From Sneathiellales bacterium (GTDB taxonomy: Bacteria; Pseudomonadota; Alphaproteobacteria; JANQFL01), in contig JANQFL010000068.1 in the NCBI GenBank assembly GCA_028277845.1, positions 1 to 64,000 of the forward strand: DNA of 64,000 nt, written 5' to 3'. A model generated the notes under the pieces. It saw only the letters and a program-made list of their open reading frames with translations, had not been told where the DNA came from and ran no database searches. Positions 26,788-36,866 of this stretch are shown here, piece after piece (within the stretch, counting starts at the first letter, position 1; each line of letters begins with the position of its first letter). A program made the position numbers and the translations under genes.

Positions 26788-27618
26788 ATGGTGCGAGCGC
26801 GCCTTCATATGCTTCCATACTTGTTTGCCGCCACCATTCTTGCCGTGGCCATGCTGGCGTTGAGTGCCGCGTCCCACGTAAAAGCCGCGACGGTTACGGT
26901 GTTCGCTGCCGCGAGCACGGTCGACGTCATGTCCGCCGCGGCCAAACTCTATGAAAGCCAAACCGGGCACCGCGTACGGCTATCGGTCGCCTCCAGTTCC
27001 ACGCTCGCCCGTCAAATCGAAAACGGTGCGCCGGCAGACATCTTTCTGTCGGCCAACACCAAATGGATGGACTATCTGGACGAACGGAACTTGATTGCGC
27101 GGTCCAGCCGGCGCGCGCTGCTGAACAACCGGCTTGTCCTGATTTCTCCCAAGACCAACGGACAAATGCAACCGGATCAAATGACAACAAAGTCTGATTC
27201 AGCGGACATCCATGCCGTGTTGTCATCCCGCTTGACGCCCGCGGACCGCTGGGTGATGGGCGATCCCGATCATGTTCCCGCGGGAATATACGGCCAACAA
27301 GCCCTGACCAAGATCGGAGCCTGGACAGACATCCGGCATCGCCTGGCGCGCGCGCAGGACACCCGATCGGCTCTTATGCTGGTGGCCCGGGGTGAAGTGG
27401 CCGTCGGACTGGTCTATGAAACGGATGCCTTCGTGTCCGATCGCGTCGACGTGCTTGGACGCCTCCCCATCGACGCCCACGACCCGATCGTTTACCCCGT
27501 CGCCCTTGTCGCCGGGGCGCGCTCATCCATCGCGCGCGAATTCTACGACTATCTGTTCGGTCCCGAATGCGGCCGCATTTTTGCCGCCTCCGGGTTCGGA
27601 AGACCGGACATCCCGTGA
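26788..27618 (+). CDS. modA: Molybdate ABC transporter binding protein
   Basis: 276 residues. The signal peptide is long (MVRARLHMLPYLFAATILAVAMLALSAASHVKA), with cleavage before ATVTVFAAASTVDVM. The oxyanion-binding residues lie in FAAASTVDV, VASSSTLARQIENGAPADIFLSAN and the later VPAGIYGQQAL, where the family has VPAGxY. It captures molybdate or tungstate in the periplasm. AAGGAA precedes ATG 26788. modABC follows hisI by 33 bases, and I see no ModE-type box there, so it may be read through from metC. Confidence 0.92.
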   Translation: MVRARLHMLPYLFAATILAVAMLALSAASHVKAATVTVFAAASTVDVMSAAAKLYESQTGHRVRLSVASSSTLARQIENGAPADIFLSANTKWMDYLDERNLIARSSRRALLNNRLVLISPKTNGQMQPDQMTTKSDSADIHAVLSSRLTPADRWVMGDPDHVPAGIYGQQALTKIGAWTDIRHRLARAQDTRSALMLVARGEVAVGLVYETDAFVSDRVDVLGRLPIDAHDPIVYPVALVAGARSSIAREFYDYLFGPECGRIFAASGFGRPDIP

Positions 27619-27620
27619 TC

Positions 27621-28313
27621 ATGGATTGGATGACGCCCGCCGAAGTCGAAGCTCTAATGCTTTCCCTGAAAGTGTCGGTCACGGCGGTGATCGCCATCCT
27701 GCCCTTCGGCATCGCCGCCGCCTGGCTGCTGGCGCGGCGCGATTTTTTCGGAAAGACGCTGGTGGACGGTCTCATTCATCTGCCGCTGGTCGTCCCGCCG
27801 GTTGTCATCGGCTATTTGCTGCTCGTGCTGCTTGGCCGGCGCGGCGTTGTCGGGGCATGGCTCTACGACGTGTTCGATATCTCCATCGCATTTACGTGGC
27901 GCGGCGCCGCCGTTGCCGCGGCCGTTATGGCCTTTCCGTTGATGGTGCGCGCCATCCGCCTGTCTTTCGAAGCGGTCGATCCCCGATTGGAAACAGCGGC
28001 CCGGACTCTGGGAGCGGGGCCCATGAGGGTGTTTTTCACGCTTACCCTGCCATTGGTAACACCCGGCATCCTCACCGGCTGTGTGTTGGCCTTTGCCCGG
28101 GCACTAGGGGAATTCGGCGCGACCATCACCTTCGTCTCCAATATTCCGGGTGAAACCAGTACCCTGCCCCTGGCCATCTTTTCCTCCATTCAAAATCCGA
28201 GCGGCGAGGAAGCGGCATTCCGACTGACGTTGCTCGCCATCGCCTTGTCACTTGCCGCCCTGGCCGCATCGGAATTCCTGTCGCGGCGTCTCAGCAAGCG
28301 ATTGAAGGGGTAG
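27621..28313 (+). CDS. modB: Molybdate ABC transporter permease
   Basis: 230 residues, five membrane spans. ALMLSLKVSVTAVIAILPFGIAAAWLLARRDF starts the permease domain, and the EAA loop reads DPRLETAARTLGAGPMRVFFTLTLPLVTPGIL. LPLVVPPVVIGYLLL and RALGEFGATITFVSN are typical ModB segments. ATG 27621 begins 2 bases after the modA stop. It exports nothing; with ModA and ModC it imports molybdate. Confidence 0.93.
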   Translation: MDWMTPAEVEALMLSLKVSVTAVIAILPFGIAAAWLLARRDFFGKTLVDGLIHLPLVVPPVVIGYLLLVLLGRRGVVGAWLYDVFDISIAFTWRGAAVAAAVMAFPLMVRAIRLSFEAVDPRLETAARTLGAGPMRVFFTLTLPLVTPGILTGCVLAFARALGEFGATITFVSNIPGETSTLPLAIFSSIQNPSGEEAAFRLTLLAIALSLAALAASEFLSRRLSKRLKG

Positions 28314-28315
28314 CC

Positions 28316-29416
28316 ATGCTGGAAGTCGACGTCAGCCGGACCCTGGGATCCTTTGATCTGGCCGCCCGGTTTTCGGCCGGACGGGGCATTACGGCGTTGT
28401 TCGGACGCTCGGGCGTGGGCAAGACCATGCTGGTCAATATGCTTGCCGGGCTAGACCGCCCCGATACCGGACGTATCAGCATCAACGGTCAGGTGTTGTT
28501 CGACGGCAAGGCAAATATCGACGTCGCACCGGAGAAACGGCGCCTTGGATACGTTTTTCAGGAAAGCCGCCTGTTCCCGCACATGAGCGTTCGGGGCAAT
28601 TTGACCTACGGCATGAATCTTGTGGCGGCATCGGAACGCCGGGTCGATTTCGATACGGTCGTCTCATTACTGGATATCGCCCCCCTTCTGGAGCGCCGTC
28701 CGCACAACCTGTCGGGCGGTGAAAAGCAACGCGTCGCGATCGGCCGCGCCTTGCTTGCCTCGCCGCGGCTGGTGTTGATGGACGAGCCCCTGGCAAACCT
28801 GGATGCGGCCCGCCGGGCGGAAATTCTGCCGTTTATCGAATCCCTGCGTGACGAACTGGATATTCCGGTCGTCTATGTCAGCCATTCGATGGACGAAATC
28901 GTCCGCTTGGCCGACACGGTCGTCTTGATGACCAAGGGCCGGGTGGCGGCCAGCGGACCGGTCGAAGAAGTCCTGAGCCGGCTTGATCTGCGGCCATTGA
29001 CGGGGCGGTACGATGCCGGCGCCGTGCTGCCCGCCGTGGTCGAGGCCCACGAGTCGGCCGACAAACTGACCCGCTTGGCCGTACCCGGCGGCCCGCTGTT
29101 CGTCGCCCAATTGCGGCTTGATGTGGGAACGGAATTGCGTGTCCGGGTGCGCGCGCGTGATGTCACACTATCGCTCGAACCCCAAGATGGCCTCAGCGTT
29201 CTTAATCAGTTTCAGGGCGTCGTGGCGCAAATCGCCGACGATGACGGCCCCCATGTCGATGTCCTGGTGGATATCGGGACGCCGCTTTGGGCCCGCATAA
29301 CCCGCAGGTCCGCATACCGCCTGCAATTGGCGCCGGGCGCGCACGTTCATGCCCTGATTAAATCGGTCGCCATCGACCGCTATAGCCTGGGATTACGGGG
29401 CCGCAAACCGCGCTAA
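28316..29416 (+). CDS. modC: Molybdate ABC transporter ATPase
   Basis: 366 residues. Walker A GRSGVGKT is at about 30-37, followed by the ModC-type FQESRLFPHMSVRGNLTYG, signature LSGGEKQR, Walker B LVLMDEPLANLD and H-loop VYVSHSMDE. The C-terminal mop/TOBE domain starts around residue 295 (SVLNQFQGVVAQI) and can bind molybdate and feed back on transport. It starts 2 bases after modB. Confidence 0.93.
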   Translation: MLEVDVSRTLGSFDLAARFSAGRGITALFGRSGVGKTMLVNMLAGLDRPDTGRISINGQVLFDGKANIDVAPEKRRLGYVFQESRLFPHMSVRGNLTYGMNLVAASERRVDFDTVVSLLDIAPLLERRPHNLSGGEKQRVAIGRALLASPRLVLMDEPLANLDAARRAEILPFIESLRDELDIPVVYVSHSMDEIVRLADTVVLMTKGRVAASGPVEEVLSRLDLRPLTGRYDAGAVLPAVVEAHESADKLTRLAVPGGPLFVAQLRLDVGTELRVRVRARDVTLSLEPQDGLSVLNQFQGVVAQIADDDGPHVDVLVDIGTPLWARITRRSAYRLQLAPGAHVHALIKSVAIDRYSLGLRGRKPR

Positions 29417-29633
29417 AGTCTTGTAACCGGGTATTTCTTACCGCGTGTCTACTTGCACTTATAGTTGTCGAATGTAATGGCGAAAATCCATCCAGAATTG
29501 CTGAGTAACGGCATCCACCGAGTATGGCCCGGGCGAATAATGTCGCGACAAATACTTTCTCTAGGTGATTTTTCATAAAGGAATTTGAATTACTATTAAT
29601 CCCTAAAATTTTTGGGGTCGATCGGATGATGCT

Positions 29634-32321
29634 TTGAGCGGCGATAGCATCATATTTTTTGTTTACGGGTTGTCCTTCTTTTCCCTCGGTCTCGTTTTGT
29701 GGACAAGGACACACCGCGCCAACGAACGTGCGCTCCATCGCGCGTTCCGCTGGCTCGCCGTGTTTGGTCTGATACACGGCCTTTTGGAATGGTCTGTCAT
29801 GTACCGTCAACTGTCGCCGGAATCAGTCTGGCCGGCAACGTACGGACCGTTTCTGGGGATCGTCTCGTTCTGGGCCATGGCGCGCTTCGCCGTGCTGCTC
29901 TGGTTTGCGGACCAAGTTCAATCCGAACGCAATGTTGCGGAGCGACGCTGGCTGACGATTGCCGACCTGATCGGCATTTTGTTGTGCGTACTGCATATCG
30001 CGTCCGTATCAATTTCGAACGACGCACTGCTCGGGGAAATTATGGCCCGCTATCTGCTGGGTTTTCCTGGCGCCGTTCTCGCCGCTTTTAGTCTTTTGCG
30101 CAAAAGCCCCGACTGGCAATCGGGTTCCTGGTTCAACAGTTGGATTCGTTTGTTTGGAGTCTGCCTGCTTATCTATGGCGCCACAACGGCGATCACACCG
30201 GCGGCGCCATATTTCCCAGCATCGGTATTGAACTACGACTCAGTTCAAGCCCTGGTCATAATACCTGTGTTCGTCGTTCGAACATTTCTCGCCGCTGGCA
30301 TGTCGTTTAGCGTGCTCAAGGCATTTCTTGAAATGGAAGACTATGAAAGCGAAGCCCTCGCAGCCAAGGAGGCGAAGACGGCTTCGGAGCTTTCACAAAC
30401 GGTCGAGGAGCTACGACGCGCCCTCGATCAGACCGAGCAAGCGGAACAACGTGCACAGAACAATGAACAACGGTTTAAGGACTTCGCCGAGTCGGCATCG
30501 GACTGGTTGTGGGAGATGGACTCGGAGCTTCGTTTCTCCTACGTCTCCGACTTGGCCAAAAAATTTGCCGGTCTGTCCATAGACAAGATGATCGGTACCC
30601 GGCGGGAGGACCTGATTACCAAGCAGGAAGACCGGCCGAAATGGCAACCGCATCTGGACGACCTCCACGCGCGCCGCCCGTTTCGTGACTTCCGATATAC
30701 CTATGTCCGTCCCGACGGCGAGGAACGGCTCTGGTCGATCAGCGGCAAACCGGTTTATGACGGCGACGGCGCGTTCAAGGGGTACCGAGGCACCGGCCGG
30801 GACATTACCGAGCAGGTGCAGACGGAACTGGCGCTCGCCAAAAGCGAGGAGCGGTTCCGTTCACTGATCGAAAACGCCCTCGACATCATTACCGTTATCG
30901 ACGCGGATGGGACCATCCTGTTCGAAAGCCCGTCCGTTGAGCAGGTGCTGGGTTTTAAGCCGGAGGAACTGGTCGGGCTGAACGCCTTTGATCTCATGCA
31001 CCCCGACGACAGGGAGCGGGTCATGGCGACCGCCGCCGAAGGTGTGAAAAGCGGGAAAATAACCGAATCGATCGTCATGCGGTTTCAGCACAAGAACGGC
31101 GAATGGCGCGAGATCGAGGCGATCGGGCGCAATTTGCTGAAGAACGAATCCGTCAAAGGCATTGTGATCAATTCCCGTGACATCACCGAGCGCAATCAGA
31201 TTGCCGAGCAGTTGCGGCAGGCCCAGAAAATGGACGCCATCGGTCAGCTGACCGGCGGTGTGGCGCACGACTTCAACAACTTGCTGGCCATCATCCAGGG
31301 CAATCTCGAGATCGCGCGCGAAGATGAAACACTGACCGGGCCGGTGCAAAAGAACCTGTCGACAGCGTTGCGGGCGGCGCACCGGGGCGCCGAACTCACG
31401 CATCGTTTGTTGGCGTTCTCCCGCAAGCAAACCTTGACCCCGATCGTGGTCGACTTGAACGAGCGGATCGGCGGAGTGGTCGAAATGCTGCAGCGGCTGC
31501 TTGGTGAAACCGTCGACGTCGTGGTGGAGACCGAGCCCGAGTTATGGTCTTGCGAAGTCGATCCCGCCCAACTCGAAGTCTCGCTGGTCAATCTCGGGAT
31601 CAATGCCCGTGACGCCATGCCAAACGGCGGCACTCTAACGATCGCTGCACGCAATCTGAATCGCGCGGATGGGAAAGGATTCGTTTCGCTGGCCGTTTCA
31701 GACACCGGTGCCGGAATTGACCAGTCCGACCTGGACCGCGTGTTCGATCCGTTTTTTACGACCAAGGGCGTCGGCAAGGGCACGGGACTTGGATTGTCCA
31801 TGGTGTACGGATTCATCAAGCAGTCCGGTGGCAATGTTACGATCGAAAGCGAACTGGGCCGCGGCACGACAGTGACCCTATTGCTGCCGAAATCCGGGGC
31901 CGACAAGGCCGATCACCTTGACGGTGCAGGAGATCAGGTCGCGATGGCGAACGGCGAACGGATCATGGTGATCGAAGACGACAGGGACGTCCGCGATCTG
32001 GCGTTATCCCAGTTGAAGTCGCTCGGCTACAAGACCGTCGAGGCCAGCGACGGCGCGAGCGCCTTGAAGCTGGCGGGACAAACGCCCGATATCGATCTCA
32101 TTCTGACGGACATTGCCTTGCCCGGCGGCATGAACGGTCAACAGCTCGCCCGTGAAATGACCAAGCAACTGCCGCAGCTCCGCGTCCTGCTCATGTCCGG
32201 ATACAACAGGGATTCGGTGGACAATTCCCTGACACTGGACGACGGCGCGCTGCTGATTCAGAAGCCGTTTCAGAAGGCCGAACTCGCGCGCATGCTACGG
32301 ATCGCCTTGGAAGCGAACTGA
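29634..32321 (+). CDS. CckA-like membrane hybrid histidine kinase with PAS domains and receiver
   Basis: 895 residues. About seven membrane helices occupy residues 1-225 without a large periplasmic domain. A coiled coil (about 235-280) leads to PAS1 (FAESASDWLWEMDSELRFSYVS), PAS2 (LIENALDIITVIDADGTILFES), a DHp with GGVAHDFNNLLAII (H545), a catalytic domain (DTGAGI, GTGLGLSM) and a C-terminal receiver with D826 (LTDIALPGG). Phosphate probably runs His-Asp to a phosphotransferase, as with CckA. The start is TTG 29634, which keeps the first helix; no good ribosome-binding site is seen. It is related to the kinase at 40935-43541. Confidence 0.85.
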   Translation: MSGDSIIFFVYGLSFFSLGLVLWTRTHRANERALHRAFRWLAVFGLIHGLLEWSVMYRQLSPESVWPATYGPFLGIVSFWAMARFAVLLWFADQVQSERNVAERRWLTIADLIGILLCVLHIASVSISNDALLGEIMARYLLGFPGAVLAAFSLLRKSPDWQSGSWFNSWIRLFGVCLLIYGATTAITPAAPYFPASVLNYDSVQALVIIPVFVVRTFLAAGMSFSVLKAFLEMEDYESEALAAKEAKTASELSQTVEELRRALDQTEQAEQRAQNNEQRFKDFAESASDWLWEMDSELRFSYVSDLAKKFAGLSIDKMIGTRREDLITKQEDRPKWQPHLDDLHARRPFRDFRYTYVRPDGEERLWSISGKPVYDGDGAFKGYRGTGRDITEQVQTELALAKSEERFRSLIENALDIITVIDADGTILFESPSVEQVLGFKPEELVGLNAFDLMHPDDRERVMATAAEGVKSGKITESIVMRFQHKNGEWREIEAIGRNLLKNESVKGIVINSRDITERNQIAEQLRQAQKMDAIGQLTGGVAHDFNNLLAIIQGNLEIAREDETLTGPVQKNLSTALRAAHRGAELTHRLLAFSRKQTLTPIVVDLNERIGGVVEMLQRLLGETVDVVVETEPELWSCEVDPAQLEVSLVNLGINARDAMPNGGTLTIAARNLNRADGKGFVSLAVSDTGAGIDQSDLDRVFDPFFTTKGVGKGTGLGLSMVYGFIKQSGGNVTIESELGRGTTVTLLLPKSGADKADHLDGAGDQVAMANGERIMVIEDDRDVRDLALSQLKSLGYKTVEASDGASALKLAGQTPDIDLILTDIALPGGMNGQQLAREMTKQLPQLRVLLMSGYNRDSVDNSLTLDDGALLIQKPFQKAELARMLRIALEAN

Positions 32322-32330
32322 CGAATAGCC

Positions 32331-33173
32331 TCACGAATCGAGAAAATCATCGACGATGCGTTGCTCGTCGACCGTGTCGAACACAGGCGCATGGCCGCAC
32401 GCCGGAACGGTGATCAAATCGCACTTGGGTCCCCGCTGCGTCATTTCTTCGGCCGTTTCCCTGGACAGTACATCGGAATTTTCACCCCTGATCACCAGCG
32501 TTTTCGCGTCCACGGCCTCATAGGCCGGCCAGCCGTCCAAATCGGATGCATGGGTCGTGAACTGGGTGACGATTTTGGGATCGTAGTGCGCGGTGATCTT
32601 ACCGTCCTCCGTACGCCGGCATGTGGTTTCCGCCAATAGCCGCCAGGTGGCGTCGCTGCGCTCGCCGAACGGCGCGTAGACCGTGCGGATCCAGGTTTCG
32701 AAATCGGTGAAGCTGTCGAACGACGGCGGATTGCCGACATAGGTGGCGATCCGTTCGGCCGCCGCAGGCTCCACGACGGGACCGATATCGTTGATCAGCA
32801 GATGGCTGATCCGGCCCTTGAGGGGTCCGGCTGCGAGATGGGTACCGATCAAACCGCCCATGGAGGTACCGACCCACTTCAGGGACCCGACACCAAGCTG
32901 GTCCAGCAGGTCCACGGCCGTCGCACAATAGACATCGAAGCAATAGTCCTTGTCGCGATCATGCGCCCACTGGCTGAGTCCGCGACCGATGGTGTCGGGG
33001 CAGATGACCCGGTAACGGGCGGACAAATGGGCGGCCACCGCATCGAAATCCCGGCCGGACCGCGCCAGACCGTGCCAGCACACGACCGTCTGATCCTTGT
33101 CCGCGCCCCACTCGGTGAAATGGATTTCATACCCCGCGCAGGTCAGATAACGGGACGACATGACAGTATTCAC
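32331..33173 (-). CDS. Alpha/beta hydrolase
   Basis: 280 residues. The oxyanion region VVCWHGLARSGRDF (HGL), nucleophile elbow VGTSMGGLIG (G-T-S-M-G-G), an acid near VIRGENSDVLS and the catalytic His in CGHAPVFD complete the triad. The start is GTG 33173: AAGGAG lies 6 bases upstream and the codon overlaps the permease stop as GTGA. ATG 33161 is less well placed. It is last in the branched-chain-type ABC operon, which suggests it acts on the imported compound, for example an ester or lactone; that is inference. Confidence 0.85.
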   Translation of the reverse strand: MNTVMSSRYLTCAGYEIHFTEWGADKDQTVVCWHGLARSGRDFDAVAAHLSARYRVICPDTIGRGLSQWAHDRDKDYCFDVYCATAVDLLDQLGVGSLKWVGTSMGGLIGTHLAAGPLKGRISHLLINDIGPVVEPAAAERIATYVGNPPSFDSFTDFETWIRTVYAPFGERSDATWRLLAETTCRRTEDGKITAHYDPKIVTQFTTHASDLDGWPAYEAVDAKTLVIRGENSDVLSRETAEEMTQRGPKCDLITVPACGHAPVFDTVDEQRIVDDFLDS

Positions 33174-34228
33174 GACGAACTCCTTAGACGGCCGACGATG
33201 CCGGTTGGGAAGAAATAGACCGACAGCACGAACATGACACCGAGCCACAACAGCCAGCGGTCGGGATGGAACAGTTCGGGGACCAGCGGCAACGCGGCCG
33301 TCGCGTCGGACACGGCGCCCATCAGGTTCTGCAAATAGTTCTGGGCCAGAATGAAGATCGTCGCACCGAGCACCGAACCGTACAGGCTGCCCATGCCGCC
33401 GATCACCACCATCAGCAGGATGTCCACCATGATGTCGAAGCTGAGCGTGGTGTCGGGGCCGGTATACCGCAGCCACAGCGCCGCCAGGACGCCGGCCAAT
33501 GCCGCCATCAGGGCGCCCAGGCAACTGGCCAGGGAGCGGTAGATGACAGCCTGGAATCCCAGCGCCTCGGAGCGGAAATCGTTTTCCCGGATCGACTGCA
33601 GAACCCGGCCGAACGGCGAGTTGACGATGCGCAGCATGACCAGGAACAGGACAAACGATACGGAGAACACCAGGTAGTAGGCGACGATACGGCCGTTCAT
33701 GCGCACGCCGAACAGCTTGTCGTCCATCAGCTTGTAGGCCGGTGTCAGGATTTTCGGCACCGAATAGGACAGGCCGTCCTCGCCCCCGGTCAACCATGAC
33801 ATTTGCGATGCCAGCACCGCAAAGGCCGACGCCACCGCCAGCGTGACCATGGCGAAAAAGAGCGCTTTCACCCGCAACGAAAACAAGCCGATCACCAAGG
33901 CGACGACGACCGCCAACAGCAGGCCGACGATGGTGCCCAGAAGCACCGCGCCCCAGGATGCGCCCATATTGTTCAAGGCGATGGCCACGCCGTAGGCGCC
34001 GATGCCGAAGAACATGGTGTGCGACAGCGACACGATGCCGGTGTATCCCAGCATCAGATCGTAGCTCGCCACCAGGACGACGAAATAGCAGATCTTGGCG
34101 GCGACCGAGAGCGACCGTGTGCCGGGAAACAGAAACGGCGCGAACGCCAGCGATATGAAGATGACGATCAGGACGATGGTCAGCAGGCGGCTGCGCGGAA
34201 AATCGCCCGAGAGAATGGTGTTGAGCAC
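33170..34228 (-). CDS. Branched-chain amino acid-type ABC permease, LivM family
   Basis: 352 residues, about ten spans. YFVVLVASYDLMLGYTGIVSLSHTMFFGIGAY is the LivM hallmark, and the cytoplasmic loop SPFGRVLQSIRENDFRSEALGFQAVIYRSLA follows. The start is GTG 34228, with GGGGAGGG upstream; reading further up only crosses the LivH gene in another frame. It forms the channel with the LivH homologue. Confidence 0.9.
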   Translation of the reverse strand: MLNTILSGDFPRSRLLTIVLIVIFISLAFAPFLFPGTRSLSVAAKICYFVVLVASYDLMLGYTGIVSLSHTMFFGIGAYGVAIALNNMGASWGAVLLGTIVGLLLAVVVALVIGLFSLRVKALFFAMVTLAVASAFAVLASQMSWLTGGEDGLSYSVPKILTPAYKLMDDKLFGVRMNGRIVAYYLVFSVSFVLFLVMLRIVNSPFGRVLQSIRENDFRSEALGFQAVIYRSLASCLGALMAALAGVLAALWLRYTGPDTTLSFDIMVDILLMVVIGGMGSLYGSVLGATIFILAQNYLQNLMGAVSDATAALPLVPELFHPDRWLLWLGVMFVLSVYFFPTGIVGRLRSSS

Positions 34229-34242
34229 GGCGTTCCCTCCCC

Positions 34243-35268
34243 TTACCGCTTGGCCACGGGGAACAGCCCCTGGGGCCGCCACATCAGAACGATCACCATC
34301 AGGGCGATGTTGGAAACCAACGCCACCTTGGGCGCCAGAAAGCCGGCGTAATTGGCCACCAGCCCGACCAGAACGGCGCCGACGAAACAGCCCGTGACCG
34401 ATCCCAGGCCGCCGATGATGATGACGATGAAGACCAGCACCATGACCTGCATGCCCATATTGGCGGTCACCACTTCCTCGTACAGCGCCCACATGACCCC
34501 GCCCAGACCGGCCAGCGCCGAGCCGGCGATGAACACGCCGATGAACAGGCGGCGAATGCGGTAGCCGAGCGCCTCGACCATTTCGCCGTTTTCCACCCCG
34601 GCCCGGATCAGCAGGCCGATCTTGGTGCGGCTGAGAATGAGGCTGAGCACGGCGAACACAAGCAACCCGATGATCACGGCGATCAAGCGGTACTTCTCGA
34701 AGGTCACGTCGCCCAAGGTAAACGAGCCCTGGAAGGTCAGCGGCCGGATGAGCGGAATTTCGTCGGGTCCCCACAGAACGACAATGAGCTGTTCCGCGAT
34801 GATCAGGCCGCCCATGGTGATGAGGATCTGCTTCAGGTGATTGCCGTAGACCGGCATGATCAGAACCCGTTCGAAGACGTAGCCCAGCGCGCCCGCCATG
34901 GCCATGGCGACGGCGATGGCGGGCAGCAACGCCGCCAGATTGAGCCAGACGGAATCCGCTTCCATCCAGGGCGTCAACGGCAGCATCACCGCCGTGGCGA
35001 GAAACGCCCCGAACGAGATGAAGGCCCCGTGGCCGAAGTTCAGGACGTCCATCAAGCCGAAGACCAGCGTCAGACCGGACGCCATGATGAAGATCATCAT
35101 GCCCATGGCCAGCCCGGCGAGAGTCAGGACCAGCCACGTGGACAGGTCCATCAGCGCAATGGGCAGCAACGCGATCAGAATGACCACCAAAGCCGGCGCC
35201 TGCCCCTTGAGCCTGTCCAGCAACGGCGCGGTCCGTACCGCGGAAGATGTCGCTTCGCTTGTCGCCAT
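34243..35268 (-). CDS. Branched-chain amino acid-type ABC permease, LivH family
   Basis: 341 residues. The LivH motif LGLAMGMMIFIMASGLTLVFGLMDVLNFGHGAF is clear, followed by the EAA-like loop TKIGLLIRAGVENGEMVEALGYRIRRLF. ATG 35268 is chosen because the longer reading to 35412 only overlaps the ATPase gene. The N-terminus has a polar 20-residue tail, then helix ALVVILIALLPIAL. It lies 14 bases before the LivM gene. Confidence 0.9.
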   Translation of the reverse strand: MATSEATSSAVRTAPLLDRLKGQAPALVVILIALLPIALMDLSTWLVLTLAGLAMGMMIFIMASGLTLVFGLMDVLNFGHGAFISFGAFLATAVMLPLTPWMEADSVWLNLAALLPAIAVAMAMAGALGYVFERVLIMPVYGNHLKQILITMGGLIIAEQLIVVLWGPDEIPLIRPLTFQGSFTLGDVTFEKYRLIAVIIGLLVFAVLSLILSRTKIGLLIRAGVENGEMVEALGYRIRRLFIGVFIAGSALAGLGGVMWALYEEVVTANMGMQVMVLVFIVIIIGGLGSVTGCFVGAVLVGLVANYAGFLAPKVALVSNIALMVIVLMWRPQGLFPVAKR

Positions 35269-35299
35269 GTGAGTCGCTTCCCTGCTGTCCCGGCGGTTC

Positions 35300-36076
35300 C
35301 TATTGATGGGCGTCGAGGCTGAGACCGAGGAGTTGCTGCTGCAACTCCACGTTTTCGGCCAGTTCCGCCATGCTGCCCGCGTGCACGACGCGGCCGTCGT
35401 CCATGACGGCAACGCTGTCGCCCAGTGTCCGGGCGAACTGGAAGTTCTGTTCGACCAGAAGCACGCTGGTTTGCGCCTGCTTGAGTTCCTGGAAGGCCTC
35501 GATCATGGCGCCGACGATGGCCGGTGCCAGGCCCTTGGTGGGTTCGTCGATCAGCAGCAATTCCCGCGGCTCGATGATGGCGCGGGCGATGGCCAGCATC
35601 TGTTTCTGGCCGCCCGACAAGGCGCCCGCCTCCAGGCTCCAGAACTTCTTCAGGGCCGGAAACAGGTCGAAGATCCAGTTGAGCCGGGTGTCGTCCATTT
35701 CGCCCTGGCGGGCCGCCAGGACCATGTTTTCCTTCACCGTCAGGTCGGAAAAGATGCTCATGTCCTCGGGCACATAGGCGATGCCGCGGCAGGCGATATC
35801 CGGCGTGGCCGCCCCGCCGATGTCGGCGCCGTCGAAGGTGATGCGCCCTTGCGACACCTTCCACAGCCCCATGACGGAGCGCAGGGTGGTCGTCTTGCCG
35901 GCTCCGTTGCGGCCGAGCAGCATGGTGAACTGTCCACGCGGCACCTGGAACGAAACGCCCTGCAGAATGTGATACTGCTCGATGTGCGTGTGCACGTCGT
36001 CGAGGTCGAGCAGGATGTCCGCCGCCGGTACCGTCGACGCCATCGGAGCGCTATTCCGAACCAAGGGATCAGACAT
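35300..36076 (-). CDS. Branched-chain amino acid-type ABC ATPase, LivF family
   Basis: 258 residues. Walker A GRNGAGKT is at 55-62, then GIAYVPEDMSIFSDLTVKEN (LivF wording), signature LSGGQKQM, Walker B LLLIDEPTKGLAP and H-loop LLVEQNF. ATG 36076 overlaps the LivG stop by 8 bases. An ATG at 36097 would sit inside livG and is not preferred. Confidence 0.92.
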   Translation of the reverse strand: MSDPLVRNSAPMASTVPAADILLDLDDVHTHIEQYHILQGVSFQVPRGQFTMLLGRNGAGKTTTLRSVMGLWKVSQGRITFDGADIGGAATPDIACRGIAYVPEDMSIFSDLTVKENMVLAARQGEMDDTRLNWIFDLFPALKKFWSLEAGALSGGQKQMLAIARAIIEPRELLLIDEPTKGLAPAIVGAMIEAFQELKQAQTSVLLVEQNFQFARTLGDSVAVMDDGRVVHAGSMAELAENVELQQQLLGLSLDAHQ

Positions 36077-36866
36077 GACTCGACGCTCCCATGCCAAGGT
36101 AGGCCTCCTGCACGATCGGCGACGCGATCACTTCCGCCGGATCGCCGTCGGCAACGAGGAACCCGTTGTGCAGAACGATGATGCGGTCGGCCAGGGAGCG
36201 CACCACATCCATCTTGTGTTCGACCAGCAGCACGGTCTTGTCGCCCTGGTCCCTGATCTGCTGAATGAGATCGAGAACCACCGGCACTTCATCGACGCTC
36301 ATGCCCGCCGTCGGTTCGTCGAACATGAGGATATCGGGTTCGAGCGCCAGCAGAATCGCGACTTCCAGCTTGCGTTGGTCGCCATGCGGCAAGGATGACG
36401 CCGTGTCCCGCGCCCGGTCGATCAGCGCCACGCGGTGCAGATAGTGCTCGGCCCGTTCGATCAGTTCCACGTGCCGATCGGCCATGCTGAAGATATCGAG
36501 GCCGATACGGGATTTGGCCTGGATCGCCAGCCGCACGTTTTCCAGCACCGTCAGATTGGGAAACAGGTTGGTCAGCTGAAAGGCGCGGCCGATGCCCTTG
36601 TTGGCCCGGGCCGGCGCCGAGAGCCTGGTGATGTCCTCGCCGTAGAGCGAGATCGACCCGGCGCTGGCCTTCAGCTGACCGGATATCAGGTTGAAGTACG
36701 TGGTCTTGCCCGCGCCGTTCGGTCCCACGATGGCCGTCAACGTGCCTTGCCGGAAGGCGCAGCTGACGTCATTGACCGCGACGTGTCCGCCGAACCGGAT
36801 GGTCAGGCCGTGCGTCTCCAGGACCGGATGTTCTTCCGGCGAATGTGTTGGGTGTGTCATTGACAT
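36069..36866 (-). CDS. Branched-chain amino acid-type ABC ATPase, LivG family
   Basis: 265 residues. Walker A GPNGAGKT is at 48-55, then the LivG segment GIGRAFQLTNLFPNLTVLENV, a degenerate signature LPHGDQRKLEVA in place of LSxGQQR, Walker B ILMFDEPTAGMS and H-loop LLVEHKMD. The start is ATG 36866 or 36860. It follows the binding-protein gene by 69 bases. Confidence 0.92.
   Translation of the reverse strand: MSMTHPTHSPEEHPVLETHGLTIRFGGHVAVNDVSCAFRQGTLTAIVGPNGAGKTTYFNLISGQLKASAGSISLYGEDITRLSAPARANKGIGRAFQLTNLFPNLTVLENVRLAIQAKSRIGLDIFSMADRHVELIERAEHYLHRVALIDRARDTASSLPHGDQRKLEVAILLALEPDILMFDEPTAGMSVDEVPVVLDLIQQIRDQGDKTVLLVEHKMDVVRSLADRIIVLHNGFLVADGDPAEVIASPIVQEAYLGMGASSHV

Noticed and set aside
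32331-33797. 488-codon reading for the alpha/beta hydrolase
   Set aside because: The extension is out-of-frame LivM sequence. GTG 33173 with AAGGAG and the GTGA overlap fits better.
33170-35137. 655-codon reading that would fuse LivM to a long N-terminal part
   Set aside because: The N-terminal part is an out-of-frame reading of the LivH gene. GTG 34228 has a good ribosome-binding site and gives a normal LivM.
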